A stretch of 64,000 bases of DNA from Cordylochernes scorpioides (lineage: Eukaryota > Arthropoda > Arachnida > Pseudoscorpiones > Chernetidae): positions 41,480,963-41,544,962 of the forward strand of contig CP092874.1 in NCBI GenBank assembly GCA_030710605.1, given 5' to 3'. Under the pieces are notes generated by a model. It had not been told where the DNA came from. It did no database searches and was given only the letters and a program-made list of their open reading frames with translations. Every line of letters starts with the position of its first letter. Position 1 is the first letter of the stretch. Below, one piece after another: positions 10,070 to 21,063 of the stretch. The translations under genes and the position numbers were made by a program.

Positions 10070-10956
10070 TAAACTAAATTCTACTGAGTTCATGTAGCCG
10101 AAATTTGTTATGCATATACTGTATAGAAGATGTGTACTTCTTTATATGAAAATATAGTCCAAAGATCGAATTGCACTGAGAAAAGGTGGGTAAAATAAAA
10201 TTTGAAAAAGACATATCAACTACTCGTTGAATTCTGGAATAGAATTGGATAAATACCTATTCTTGACTTCATTGGGTATTTGGTCAATTCTGGAGAGAAT
10301 GAAAATCAACGATTATTCCAATAGATGGCGTGAGCCATCAGTAACTTTAGGTTTCACAATCAGAAAATGCCTTTTTCTTAATAAATTTATTAATTATAAA
10401 GATTATTTTCTGATTTATAATTTGGCTAAATCAATAAAGAATCAAGGGTTTTCCAAACCCCGGATTTCTTATTTAGTCAAAATATCTATTTATATATCGT
10501 CCATAGATAAATGAATTAAGACGATGAGAAAGGAATTTATTCCAACAAACACCAGCAGTTGGACCAACTTGGTAAATCCAACGACGACAATTAATATGGA
10601 AACGTCGAACACCCCCCCCCTCCATTTGGAGAGGTTTGTCGCTCGTTAACGACGGGCCCCATCAATCAGGCCCCAATCAGGGCCCCATTACCAGAGTCAT
10701 TAGAGCTAGGGCCCCTGCTGATGTCGGAGTAAATTGTACTAAGTATTGGAGAACCCACTCTGCCTCCTATACCTAACGCCATGCTGACCATTGGTTATCT
10801 CGAGCTAGGGCATTGCCTCGTCTTCTGTTTGAGTGGATGCTTACCCAACCAATAGTGTTTATTAAAACTTTATAATAATTACTTATATATTATATATTGC
10901 AATAGTAGTAATAATATAGTGGTAGTAATAGTCTATCACAATTTTTAAATGATTCA
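10070..10956. other. Non-coding; GC-rich patch at 10605-10860
   Basis: Starts AT-rich. From 10605 there is a C9 run, then repeated CAGGCCCCAATCAGGGCCCC-like words and GC-rich sequence I cannot identify. An unbroken 95-codon frame at 10227-10514 has no recognisable motif and AT-driven composition. Confidence 0.4.
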
Positions 10957-10960
10957 ATAT

Positions 10961-11135
10961 TGTAGCAAAGTATTTATTATTTTATTAACAGATTATCATT
11001 TTTCATGTTTATATTTTGCTACTCTGTGGACTTTCCTCATTGCTTATCTTTTGTTTATCATTCATTGTTTGTTCTTACCCTAAATAAATTGCTGTGTCAT
11101 CCCGAAGTTTGTCTTTCATAATTTTCCACGTGGCA
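10961..11135 (+). repeat. Left LTR with an internal deletion
   Basis: Begins TGTAGCAAAGTATT and ends CCACGTGGCA. Its last 160 bp match the end of the right LTR, including TTGTTTATCATTCATTG and the AATAAA at about 11081. Bases corresponding to about 11479-11956 of the right LTR are missing, with the junction in TATTTATT. TTTTGGTGGGGATGC directly after it may be the primer-binding region. Confidence 0.7.
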
Positions 11136-11464
11136 TTTTGGTGGGGATGCTAGGAAAATTAGGGAAGACAAACTGAAGATTGCCGAGAAGACATAGAGGC
11201 CATGGGTGCTGTGATCTACATTTACAGAGACTGACACCAGGATTCTACCGCCGTGTCAAAACCAAGAATTTCCTCCAAGATGACGATGTCCCTATAGACG
11301 TTACGACGACAAAGCCGCTCTTCATGCCGCAAGAAAAAATACGCAAAGGTACTAGGAAAAGTTCCAAGACTTCAATGGAATCCTTGACAGAAGCATGTCA
11401 GATCCATGTTAGTAACTACAATAATTGCTAGCTGTGGGTCACAGCTACCCTAGGGAAGGAGCTA

Positions 11465-12117
11465 TGTAGCAAAGTATTGTTACTTCGTACCCAGACGCTA
11501 TTCGTGTATTTTGTCTATTCAGGATGCCACAAAGATACACATGTGAGTTCGAAGGGATGGCAGCTGAAGTTAGCGCTTTATTATGTCTCACTAACATAAG
11601 GAATACAATGAGTTGGACTTGCCTTCAACCTCCCCTTCAGAAGTATCCTCGGCGTCGTGAATGTCTCTCTTGTGAAGCTTCCCGCTCCACACTATTCAAG
11701 TCCAGCCAGGATTTACACCGCCTTGTAGGCCGCTCCGATGTCAGGCTCTCCTGGCACCGCTTTTAGGATCATTCATACGCCCGGAGGCAAGTTGCCACGT
11801 CTTCTTCTCGCGTCATATGTCACCCGACTCCGTCCTTCCCCACACAGGAATGCTGTTTTTAGCGCCTGCCACATGGCACCGGAGGCTGCTAGAGTCCATC
11901 CCTCTTTCCCCAGCTTTACCCTGGTCTCTTGGCCTTGTAATCCACATTACAGTATTTATTATTTTATCAAAAGAGTATCATTTTTCATGTTTATATTTTG
12001 CTACTCTGTGAACTTTCCTCATTGCTTATCTTTTGTTTATCATTCATTGTTTGTTCTTGCCTTAAATAAATTGCTGTGTCATCCCGAAATTTGTCTTTCC
12101 TAATTTTCCACGTTGCA
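11465..12117 (+). repeat. Right LTR, full length about 653 bp
   Basis: Starts TGTAGCAAAGTATT, the same 14 bases as the left LTR, directly after the purine-rich AGGGAAGGAG, and ends CACGTTGCA. It carries an AATAAA near 12065. Open frames inside it (11524-11766, 11738-12103) are therefore LTR sequence, not genes. Confidence 0.65.
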
Positions 12118-12121
12118 ATAT

Positions 12122-13520
12122 TAATTAAAGCTATACATTTTCAATTATAATATTCTTTTTGAGAATGTTTTATATATCTCTTCTACCACGTAATGGACTA
12201 TAATTGAGATTATTGTTGATGATAGTAATAATGAAACTCAAGATTCGCTGTAAGCGTTACACCTTTTTTTCAAGTGTGACTGGGTTTAAGGAAGATAGTC
12301 CCATCTTAACTAATAATCAAGAAAATAAATTGACTTCGTAGAAATTAACCTATGTGCAAGTATATTGTTTTAAATATTTACAAATATATTTTGAAATAAA
12401 AAAATGAAATTACGTTTTTTATTACCTAAAAAATAATATAATAAAATCAAAATATCTTATGAATTGTTATTCTATTTATTCTCTTGAAGGGTGCAATCTG
12501 TCCCAGAGGTCTTCGCTGTCAACTCTTGTTTTCTACGTGCGCCAACCTACCAAGATAGTTGAAGTCGTGACACGGGATTGCTGATTATAAAAATTAATAA
12601 TGTATACTCTGAGCCAAAAATAAATACCAGTGAAAAATATTTCACGACTAAATTTTACAAGGCCTAAATAATTTTAAAAATTCGAAGACAAATTATTGCT
12701 CTATCATATCAATCAAATATGATACAGCTATTTAGGAATTCAACAATACAGATTAATATCCAAATCATTTTTCGACATTGAACCTATGACAATTTTGTGA
12801 TGTGATAGTGTAATTCGGATAGGTAAACAATTTCAAGAAAACGTAGGCTGAACAAATAAGCAGACGAACAAATTAATAAACACTTTTTTTTTATCGTTTC
12901 TACCCACTATAAACTCAGTGGATTCCAAAAATATGAATTGTATGAAACTGGAAATAATTAGGTTAAAATTCTGGATAATAGGATTTTTATTTTTGGGAAA
13001 GACTTATACAAGTTCTTGTACATTCAGAATGGCGTCTCTGATGATTAAATGAAAATAAAATGATTTTAAACAGAATTAAATGTGAAATATTTATATAACT
13101 TTTCGGGAAGAAAGAAACCGAAACCAAAAGTAAACTATTTAAAGAATAGTTTCTTCGCCTTTGACATTTTCGAATATAAAAAATTACGATATAATTTTCT
13201 TGGAATATCATGTCAAACACATACATAATTAGGGCTATTGGTCAGCATGGTGTAGAATGTACGCTGAATTCAACCAAGAGTGTTCACTGCATCTTCTCAA
13301 TCCAGAAAAGGGTATTATAGCACTAAAATGATTAAGCACGATAGAGTAGAGGCTTTAAAGAGTTTAGAAGTAGAGAAAAACAATCTAAATGTGCTCTTTT
13401 TATTATATCACACACATATACAAATAAAATAATATATATGACAATCTAATAGACATTTCGGCAACAAAAATTGTTAAGATACATTTTTAACGCTTGCCAA
13501 ATGCATTACATTTTTTTTTC
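12122..13520. other. AT-rich non-coding stretch
   Basis: Nothing recognised before the ribozyme-like motif at 13521. Confidence 0.5.
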
Positions 13521-13558
13521 TTCCGAACGAGGTCAAAATATTTTTGTCGAAACGTCGA
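13521..13558 (+). ncRNA. Degenerate hammerhead-like motif
   Basis: CCGAACGAGGTC, an AT-rich loop, then GTCGAAACGTCG. The tail GAAACGTCG is the usual continuation of invertebrate hammerhead repeats, but the first strand is altered (GAACGA for CUGACGA) and stem II is poor. It lies about 190 bp upstream of the PLE2 insertion. Confidence 0.3.
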
Positions 13559-13803
13559 TAAAACAAAACAATTTATGGGCCAAGCGTCTATTATGTTTTA
13601 GAACTATAAATGCCGGCCAGAAATCCTCTATCTCTTCAAGATATAGAAACCTAATTATCGATAAAATTAAAAATAATGACTCTATTAATAATAAGCACGT
13701 GCAGAAAGACTATTATATAAAGTATTATTCAACAATTATAATGAGGTTATAAGTAATAGATTGGAAGCGTACGAGGATGCGTATCTTATAGGTTTTAATA
13801 AAG

Positions 13804-13835
13804 GCGAGCTTTCGGGTCAATAACCCTTCTACAGG
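13804..13835 (-). ncRNA. Hammerhead-like motif of PLE2, left arm
   Basis: Minus strand CCTGTAGAAGGGT, loop, ACCCGAAAGCTCGC. Stem II pairs GGGT with ACCC, a compensated change relative to PLE1 (GGGC/GCCC). Confidence 0.5.
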
Positions 13836-14085
13836 ACATCAAATCTAACTAAACTTGCATCTTATATACATATCCATTTTGAGAAAATTAGCATATATAC
13901 AAGAAGAATAAACGTATTAGCAAATAAGTAAGTAAAGTAATTGTAAGAAATATCTGCGTGTTTTGAATATACTATAAGTAGGAAAATCACAAGAAACTAC
14001 ACGATTAAGCTACGTTTCAATTTTAAGGCTGCATGAGTAAAATGATCCAAAATAAAACGTATTGGCAATGGTCTCCTAAGGTACA

Positions 14086-14280
14086 CTATGGCAATATTGC
14101 TTTGTATATATCAGGGATGTCTATGTGTCTATTAATACTATTATGTCTTAAAGAGAGCAACGCCTCGACGACCAATCTTTTGTATTTACTCTTGATTCCT
14201 GAGTAATATGCCTGTGGGTGAGAGGTATCGAAAGAATGTCCTGTTTGTGTAATGTGTTGCACTATAAGAGATCTAGGACC
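14086..14280 (-). pseudogene. PLE2 GIY-YIG C-terminus, left-arm copy
   Basis: Encodes the same 62 residues as the right-arm copy at 14398-14586, in the opposite direction: PRSLIVQHITQTGHSF near the start and HIDIPDIYKAILP before the stop at 14088-14086. Only the extreme C-terminus of the endonuclease is present, so it has no function on its own. Confidence 0.75.
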
Positions 14281-14397
14281 CGATCTATTGACCCGAAAGC
14301 TCGCCTTTATTAAAACTTATAAGATACGCATCCTCGTACGCTTCGAATCTATTACTTACATTCTTTAGAGGATTTCAACCTTTTTTACATTGAACCT

Positions 14398-14586
14398 AGA
14401 TCTCTTATAGTGCAACACATTACACAAACAGGACATTCTTTCGATACCTCTCACCCACAGGCATATTACTCAGGAATCAAGAGTAAATACAAAAGATTGG
14501 TCGTCGAGGCGTTGCTCTCTTTAAGACATAATAGTATTAATAGACACATAGACATCCCTGATATATACAAAGCAATATTGCCATAG
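14398..14586 (+). pseudogene. PLE2 GIY-YIG C-terminus, right-arm copy
   Basis: 62 codons open to TAG at 14584-14586: RSLIVQHITQTGHSF, then KSKYKRLVVEALLSLRHNSI and NRHIDIPDIYKAILP. It aligns residue by residue with the end of the PLE1 protein (KSLIVQHIRNTDHDF, NRHIDIPETYDRL), so PLE1 and PLE2 are related families of the same clade. The RT domain and the GIY-YIG catalytic motifs are missing by 5' truncation. The stop is followed by a 250-bp 3' UTR and the terminal repeat with its ribozyme-like hairpin. Confidence 0.85.
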
Positions 14587-14835
14587 TGTACCTTAGGAGA
14601 CCATTGCCAATACCTTTTATTTTGGATCATTTTACTCATGCAGCCTTAAAATTGAAACGTAGCTTAATCGTGTAGTTTCTTGTGATTTTCCTACTTAGTA
14701 TATTCAAAACACCCAGATATTTCTTACTATTACTTTACTTACTTATTTGCTAATACGTTTATTCTTCTTGTATATATGCTAATTTTTCTCAAAATGGATA
14801 TGTATATAAGATGCAAGTTTAGTTAGATTTGATGT

Positions 14836-14868
14836 CCTGTAGAAGGGTTATTGACCCGAAAGCTCGCC
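14836..14868 (+). ncRNA. Hammerhead-like motif of PLE2, right arm
   Basis: CCTGTAGAAGGGT, loop, ACCCGAAAGCTCGCC, then TTTATTAAAACTTATAAG. The second half is also present at 14290-14305 in the upstream terminal repeat, which lacks the first strand. Confidence 0.5.
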
Positions 14869-15036
14869 TTTATTAAAACTTATAAGATACGCATCCTCGT
14901 ACGCTTCGAATCTATTACTTACATTCTTTAGAGGATTTCAACCTTCTTTATAATGAGGTTATATTTTGAGAACCTATTTCTTTCCTTCAATAAAGAGTCT
15001 ATTTTAAACGAAGTTTATAAATTAATTTAAAAAAAA

Positions 15037-15085
15037 TAGCAGAGCCGGGTTCGATCCACGGAGCCCAGAGATTATGCGCCCAGCA
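15037..15085 (-). tRNA. Initiator tRNA-Met-like 3' fragment (pseudogene)
   Basis: The minus strand reads TGCTGGGCGCATAATC, then GTGGATCGAACCCGG and CTCTGCTA followed by T8. This matches, with small shifts, the anticodon arm (CAT), T arm and acceptor 3' strand of eukaryotic initiator tRNA-Met, plus a Pol III terminator. The 5' acceptor strand and D arm are missing and replaced by sequence continuous with the 18S-like segment. The anticodon stem no longer pairs well. Confidence 0.5.
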
Positions 15086-15092
15086 GGATTAA

Positions 15093-15218
15093 CTACACGC
15101 GCTACACTAAAGGAATCAGTATGAGTCTACACTTGTCTGTAGATTGTAATTATTCGCCTTGAACGAGGAATTCCCAGTAAGCGCGATTCATCAGCTCGCG
15201 TTGATAATGTCCCTGCCC
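15093..15218 (+). rRNA. 18S rRNA 3'-region fragment (pseudogene)
   Basis: 15147-15218 contains AATTATTCGCCTTGAACGAG, GGAATTCCCAGTAAGCGCG and TCAGCTCGCGTTGATAATGT, an almost exact match to the universally conserved 3' part of 18S rRNA. 15093-15122 (CACGCGCTACACTAAAGGAAT) matches the conserved block just upstream. The variable segment between them is shortened, so the fragment has an internal deletion. It breaks off after CCCTGCCC. Confidence 0.8.
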
Positions 15219-16879
15219 AACAGGATTCACTGCAATACTCCGCTCTTTGTGGTTCTATAAACAATAATAAAATATTGAATAGTCATCAATTGAATATAAT
15301 GGGAGAAATATATTTCGTCGTTGATTATTATTTCTATGACTAAAACTTATATCGATACACCGCTTTCACAGCGATATTAGAAAAAGTAGTTAAGAAGTTT
15401 TGGGTCATCAGTGGCGAACTCTAAGAAGTTTCGCCAAATCAATCTCTATATTTTAAAATTCTAATTTAGATCTTTGTTTTTTTAATTGTGCCTCTGAAAA
15501 TTGATGCTAGAATTATTCAAGTCTATTTCTCTTCAACGAAATAGATAATAGTTCACAATTAGTGGCTTAAAGAAGGAAAATATTTGGGAAGAGGTTCGAC
15601 TCATCACTGGTGAATCTTCTCAGCAATTTCACTAATTTATCCAAAATATATAGCCACAACTATTCTATTTATTATACTGATCATATAGTTTGAATTTAAA
15701 GGTTTATTCCTGATCATTCTGGTCTTTATATCTGATAGTTATGGCGGTTTGATAGAATACATCGATGAACTTGATAGAAAGGTTTATCACTGATGAGCCA
15801 AGCCTTCACACACACAACACGAAACCTTTTTCAATCTTCCGTTAACTAATTTGTTTAATCATTCATCATTCATGAAAGTGTTGAATAATTCCTTATTTAT
15901 ATTGTTCAAATGATGCTATGTTCGACAGTCTATAAATTCTAAAGAATTCGACATAAAAATATATTAAGGAAACTAATGAAAAGAATCTTCTAGAACTGCG
16001 ATTTGAATTGCATACAGGTGGAAATAATAACAACAACATAATATTATAGTTTATCATAAATTCTACACCCAAGTGTAATAGATATTTAAGGATTATTGTA
16101 AATTAAATATTTTTTCTAACAATTAAAGAACTTTAAATATTAAAGTTGACAATATTTCTCTGCTATATTTTCACCATACGACCATATTTTCAGAAAAAAA
16201 CACTTACAGAAATATAAAATCCACAAATAGATTTTCTGCTTTTTCTTCTCTACAAAAACTGACACAAACGTAAATCAAATTGTAAAATGTGTTTTTGAAA
16301 ATTTGGTGTCAGCTTAATGTTTTATCTTCTTTCTTCCAGGCATAAACCCAACTTTTCTACTTTTCCAAGGCTACTTAGTTTTTTTTTTTCAAAAAACTGA
16401 TCACTATCTTGCAGCTCTCTTTTTACGAAGATATATTTCTCTACACAAAAATAGTTAATCACACTTTGCACCATATTATTACTATATATATATATATATG
16501 TTATATAGAAGTATCATTTTATTTAAAAAATTATATATTTCATAGATACAAATACTCTGCTAAATCGACCGCCAGAGGTCACTCTTCCCCTATAAAAACT
16601 CGTTGTTGTTTTATCCCAATGGCCGGCTCAAAACTTTTGTACATTATGTAAATAATCTTTTGTTTTCCTTATTCTACTCGCCTTAAGCCAGGCATTATAT
16701 ATATATATATATATATATACTTTTATCAAATTATGTTATTTTATATATTCCTTCAGTTCAATAAAATTACTGATCGAAATTGTTTTTATTATCATACTTT
16801 CAAGATTTAGCCACGACTGCATTGCATTACCATAATCCTCAACATTATCAAAAATCAAGCAGAAAATCTCTACTCATTT

Positions 16880-16933
<54 letters not shown>

Positions 16934-18330
16934 TATATTACTAAAAGAGGCTTGATTTTTACACCTTAATATTGATGCAAGGGATTATTTTATCGATATT
17001 TTTGTTTTATAAGTAAATTCAAGGCATGTTTCGACAATCCATAAATGACATGTCGAGAAGAAGTTCGGGCAGAGGTCAAATAACGCATCAAACCTTCTGA
17101 TCATACAATTTGCCTTTGATTAATTTTTTACACCATTTAACAAAATGAAATTTCGAAATAAATGTGAATACTAAATGGTAATTCATAGGTTCGAAGTTTG
17201 GGTACCTATTTTTTCCGTAGTTCAATTAGTTTTACTAAAACTATCCATATAGTTCAGAATTCGTCTTGTCGTGCAATATGAAGTTTCCTAAAAATACGCT
17301 GCGAAAATTCAAAAAAATAATTTTCTCGACAATCTCTAATCATATCAAATAAAACCTTTATGTTGGACCAATCATATTTATATAAAACGCAGATAATAAA
17401 CATACAAGGAGTTTGAATCCCAAATGAAGATAGGTGAACAGTCTCGACAAAATATTGAATTTTTGTAACTAAATACGATTGATCCAAGATAGGCATTTTA
17501 TTTGGTGTATTTAATGTAGATTACTCAATTTTAAATACAATATATATATAGTATAGAACGTGCAATCTTCAATCGAAAAGGGTTTCTATATTATTATAAA
17601 ATTATTCTTTTTTTATAATGCGATGAAAAATTGTAAAATTATGAAAGCAGACTTGTACTATTCTGATAAGAAAGACCCAATTAAAAAAAGTAGAGAGTAC
17701 ATTTTTTATAAAGGCAGACGTGTTTTAGAAAAGACGGGTAATTTGAAGAAGGTAATATTTTTTTAAAAGGCGTATTTTTATATAAAAAACGACGTAAAAT
17801 ATTAAAAAGCAGCAGACAATTCACGTTTGTCTAATTATCTTTGGATTAATTATCCTATTACGTTAATTGTTTGAATTCAAAAAGATAAGTAGTATTGTGA
17901 TAGGTTAATTAAATTGAACTAGAATATAATTGTTTATTATATTTTTCTTTAAAAATAAAATTGATACGATATACTAGATTCTAAAAAGTGTATAATATGA
18001 TATTCATATTATCATATATAATTGGTTAATATAATTTACTATATAGTATGTAAATTGGAACTTGTAAATGCAAATTAATTGTTGGTGAAAAATTCTAGTT
18101 TATGAGATTATTATTCGTTAGATCGTTTTACATGTAGCAGATAAATTCGAGGTGATAAAAATTGGAGGGCTCAAAACTTATATCTTATATTTTGAATTAT
18201 TGTAAAAAAATGTTGATAAAATATTTTAAAAATCTTTAATATACTCTCTCTCTCTTTCTCTAAATTTAATCAACATCACAAATTTTCGACGATTATGGGA
18301 TATATCAAACACAATAGACCTACACTTTTG
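15219..18330. other. AT-rich non-coding stretch with microsatellites
   Basis: About 3.1 kb without a recognisable gene. (AT)n runs at about 16483-16499, 16697-16720 and 16887-16930, and a (CT)n run near 18243. Two loosely similar words (GTCATCAGTGGCGAACTC near 15405 and CTCATCACTGGTGAATCTTC near 15600) hint at an old duplication. Short frames at 16409-16651, 17254-17496 and 17560-17766 show only AT-biased composition. Confidence 0.5.
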
Positions 18331-18972
18331 GAGTGAGGCTACATAAAAAATATACCATCATTTGGATTGAAGCCATATAGAAACAATACACCATCAATTG
18401 TAAAAACAGAAGCATATAGACTATCATCTGGAGTGAAGCCATATAGAAACAAATACACCATCATTTGAATTGAAACCATATAGTAAAAATGGACCATCAA
18501 TTGTGAAAACATATAGAGGCATATAGACTATCATCTGGAGTGAAGCAATATAGAAACAAATAGGCCGTCATCTGGAGTGAAGCCGTATAAAAACAATACA
18601 CCATCATCTGGAGTGAAGCCATATAGGAACAAATAGGTCTTCATCCAGAGTGAAGTCATATACAAACAAATAGACCATCGCCTGAAATGAAGCCATATAG
18701 AAAGAAATAGACCATCACCTGGAATGAAGCCATATAGAAACAAATAGACCATCACCTGGAGTGAAGCCATATAGAAACAAATAGACCATCACCTGGAGTG
18801 AAGCCATATAGAAAAAAATAGACCATCATCTGGAGTGAAGCCATATACAAACAAACAGACCATCATCTGGAGTGAAGCCATAAAGAAACAAATAGACCAT
18901 CATCTGTAGTGAGCCATATACAAACAAATAGACCATCATCTGGAGTGAAACCATATAATAGAAACAAATAGA
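18331..18972. repeat. 37-bp minisatellite, about 17 units
   Basis: Core unit ATAGACCATCATCTGGAGTG then AAGCCATATAGAAACAA, period 36-38. Units 18331-18530 are more diverged, with a variant CATCAATTGTGAAAAC that appears twice about 100 bp apart, suggesting an older higher-order block. From 18530 on the units are homogeneous. The minus-strand frame 18531-18770 is a by-product of the repeat. Confidence 0.95.
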
Positions 18973-19398
18973 TCACTTACTTCGAAAAAAAATTGAATTT
19001 GCTTTATTGGAAAGGAGAAATTTGAACTTTACGGTTTTCATATTTTCTTATACTGCTAGCTCACTATTCCCTCTTGATTAATAGTTTCCCTATATTTGTA
19101 CTTTATAAAAATTGGCAGATTATTGGGACACGAAAAATTTATATTTACAAATAGAGCACTTTTCCTGCTTGAAATGTATCAAATCAATGTGTTTACATGA
19201 CCATCTATAAACAGATCGAACACCTCAATTCAATGAAATTTTCCCAAAAACAGTTTTAGCAAATACAAAGGCAAACATATATACAATGGTTTCGGGCTAT
19301 GACCCTTATAATTAGGGGGTATTAGCTTATATGTAATTTGGCCGGGCTGATATAAGTCAAGGATACGTTGTATTTTACGAGATCATCATATGCATATG
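18973..19398. other. Non-coding stretch
   Basis: Nothing recognised. Confidence 0.5.
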
Positions 19399-19553
19399 TA
19401 ATTATAAGACGATAACGTGCCATCTATATGTATTTAAAGGAAATATTAAAAAGCACGAATGATTATTTTATGATGTTTTTTTATGTTTATAAGAAACAAT
19501 CGTGCTTTTTAATGCTTCCTTTAAATATAGATGGCACTCTATCACCTTATAAT
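19399..19553. repeat. Foldback hairpin, arms about 65-75 bp
   Basis: Arm TAATTATAAGACGATAACGT, running through GTGCCATCTATAT and TATTAAAAAGCACGA, is mirrored by TCGTGCTTTTTAATG through ATAGATGGCAC to ATAATTAATTTA around an AT-rich loop of about 20 bp. A few mismatches show age. Probably a foldback MITE. Confidence 0.85.
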
Positions 19554-19952
19554 TAATTTATGCCTAAATGGCCTTGTTCTTATTGTTTGCGGAAGAGAAT
19601 TTCTTATGCAAATTTTTATATGTAATTAAACTGTCTTAAAAGCTTATGTCCATTATTTGCTCGAACACCATTTCTAAGATTCAACTCTTGATTGCAGCAT
19701 ATATAAACAGAGTCGTTTAATACAGTATTGGAGCTCCAAAAAGCGGTCTGGTAGATTAAATTGGCGAAACCTCTGGGAGAGTTCAACACTAATGAGACAA
19801 GACCTCCCAGTATTTTTTCATCACAGTAAGTACAGTGTAAGTTTGTTTTATGTTTAAAAATAAATATTCGTTCAATTTAATACTTCCATTTATTATATAT
19901 ACCCATGTGGAAATAGGGAACTTCTCCCATTATATATGCCTTTCAAAAAGTA
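19554..19952. other. Non-coding stretch
   Basis: Nothing recognised. Confidence 0.5.
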
Positions 19953-20159
19953 CACTCATGGACAAAACTTAAGAAAGTTGGAAATTCTTCGAAATCGGCG
20001 GTCGTCTATTTTATTTTAAGAAAACAGATGCAACTTTGTTCACACTTGGTTATCTTGTGTGTCTTCAATAAAGGTGCTTGTAATATATTTCAGAGTTATT
20101 GTCTGAATCCTGATATGCAATGCTAAAAGGTACAACTTCCTTAAGTTTTGCCTAGCATA
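19953..20159 (+). mobile_element. MITE copy B, Tc1-like ends
   Basis: Left end CACTCATGGACAAAACTTAA after TA. The interior has ATCTTGTGTGTCTTCAATAAA, the reverse complement of the copy A core. The right end is CTTCCTTAAGTTTTGCC with the last bases decayed. Opposite orientation to copy A. Confidence 0.8.
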
Positions 20160-20319
20160 ATATGTTATAATTATTAAAAGAAATAGTCACATTTTGGATT
20201 GAAAATTACGGCACATTTATATAAAGAGATAGTAGATACACTAAAACGAAACATTTGAATACAATAATTTATAATTTAGCGAAATATAATTTATCACTTT
20301 GGAATAGTATTCTCTTCTT

Positions 20320-20402
20320 ATGGGATTAATGGAGTTAGGGTTTAAACCTTCGATTTCGGACAGCCACGACCCGAGATCGAATCCCGCATTGGACATCTTT
20401 TT
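20320..20402 (+). repeat. tRNA-derived SINE, copy 1
   Basis: TGGAGTTAGGGTTTAAACC (A-box side), then GATCGAATCCCGCATTGG (B-box side), then a T-rich tract. It aligns along its whole length with 35737-35813 on the minus strand. Relative to that copy the B box is mutated (GATCGAATCC for GGTTCGATTCC). Confidence 0.6.
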
Positions 20403-21063
20403 ATTTTCTGAGAAAAATATTTCTTTAATGGACCCGATTTTTGTAAAACCCCAACCGCCTCAAAGAGTGAAACAATTAAACAGAGCAATGAAAAATTGTA
20501 TGTTCAATATTATAAATGCTTTCTTCCCTTTTTTACAAGTGGTGCACATGCATTAAAATCATTCACTAACTATTCACCTTTATCATGGTGTGTACCACAA
20601 GTACTAGGGAAAATAAAATATTTCCTTACTTAGCTTTCCACAGAGACATTCTATAAAAATAAATAGTAACGAAATAAACTGCATCTAAGATGTTAAATTT
20701 TACAATTAAACGTTTCATAAAATAAATAATACATATTGAGATTTGAAAAATTTGCATTTTTTACCATAATTTAGATTGTTTTTACTTTAATATTTGTCAA
20801 GGCGCAGATAATTGTTTTGTAAATAAACGCGTTGCCATGCATTCATAAACATTGAAGTGTCGCCAATATAAATATATAGTCAATTATAGTTCATTTATGA
20901 GATTTTATTATGGATGAATGTCTTTACATATTTCTATATTTATCTTTTAACGTAGGAGAGAGAACTCTAGTATGATATAGTATAGTAGTTATGTAAATTA
21001 TTAGAAGAATTAATGATTATATTTCGTTGGAAATATTGTATATATTGAAACTATAGAGAGTAG
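20403..21063. other. AT-rich non-coding stretch
   Basis: Nothing recognised. Confidence 0.5.

Larger units (their letters stand above)
10961..12117 (+). mobile_element. Compact non-autonomous LTR retrotransposon
   Basis: Bounded by ATAT at 10957-10960 and ATAT at 12118-12121, read as a 4-bp target duplication, with TG at the left edge and CA at the right. The two LTRs are unequal because the left one carries an internal deletion (see those entries). Only 329 bp lie between them (11136-11464), so no gag or pol can be encoded. The polypurine tract AGGGAAGGAG lies just upstream of the right LTR. The frame 11180-11431 inside is basic but shows no known motif. The element must have relied on another LTR element's proteins. 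Confidence 0.75.
13752..14947. mobile_element. Penelope-like element 2 (PLE2), rearranged insertion
   Basis: A single insertion flanked by the 16-bp repeat TTATAATGAGGTTATA at 13736-13751 and 14948-14963. Left arm 13752-14277 is an inverted copy of right arm 14396-14921. In addition 14287-14380 directly repeats 14852-14945 without any difference that I see. The arrangement is thus an inverted partial copy, a terminal repeat, a 5'-truncated element and a second terminal repeat, as described for Penelope. The near identity of all copies points to recent origin. Confidence 0.85.

Noticed and set aside
11524-12103. Two overlapping frames as small genes
   Set aside because: They lie inside the right LTR of the compact LTR element.
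18531-18770. 79-codon repetitive frame
   Set aside because: Product of the 37-bp minisatellite.
18331-18972. CRISPR-like array
   Set aside because: Units are contiguous tandem copies without unique spacers, and the genome is eukaryotic.
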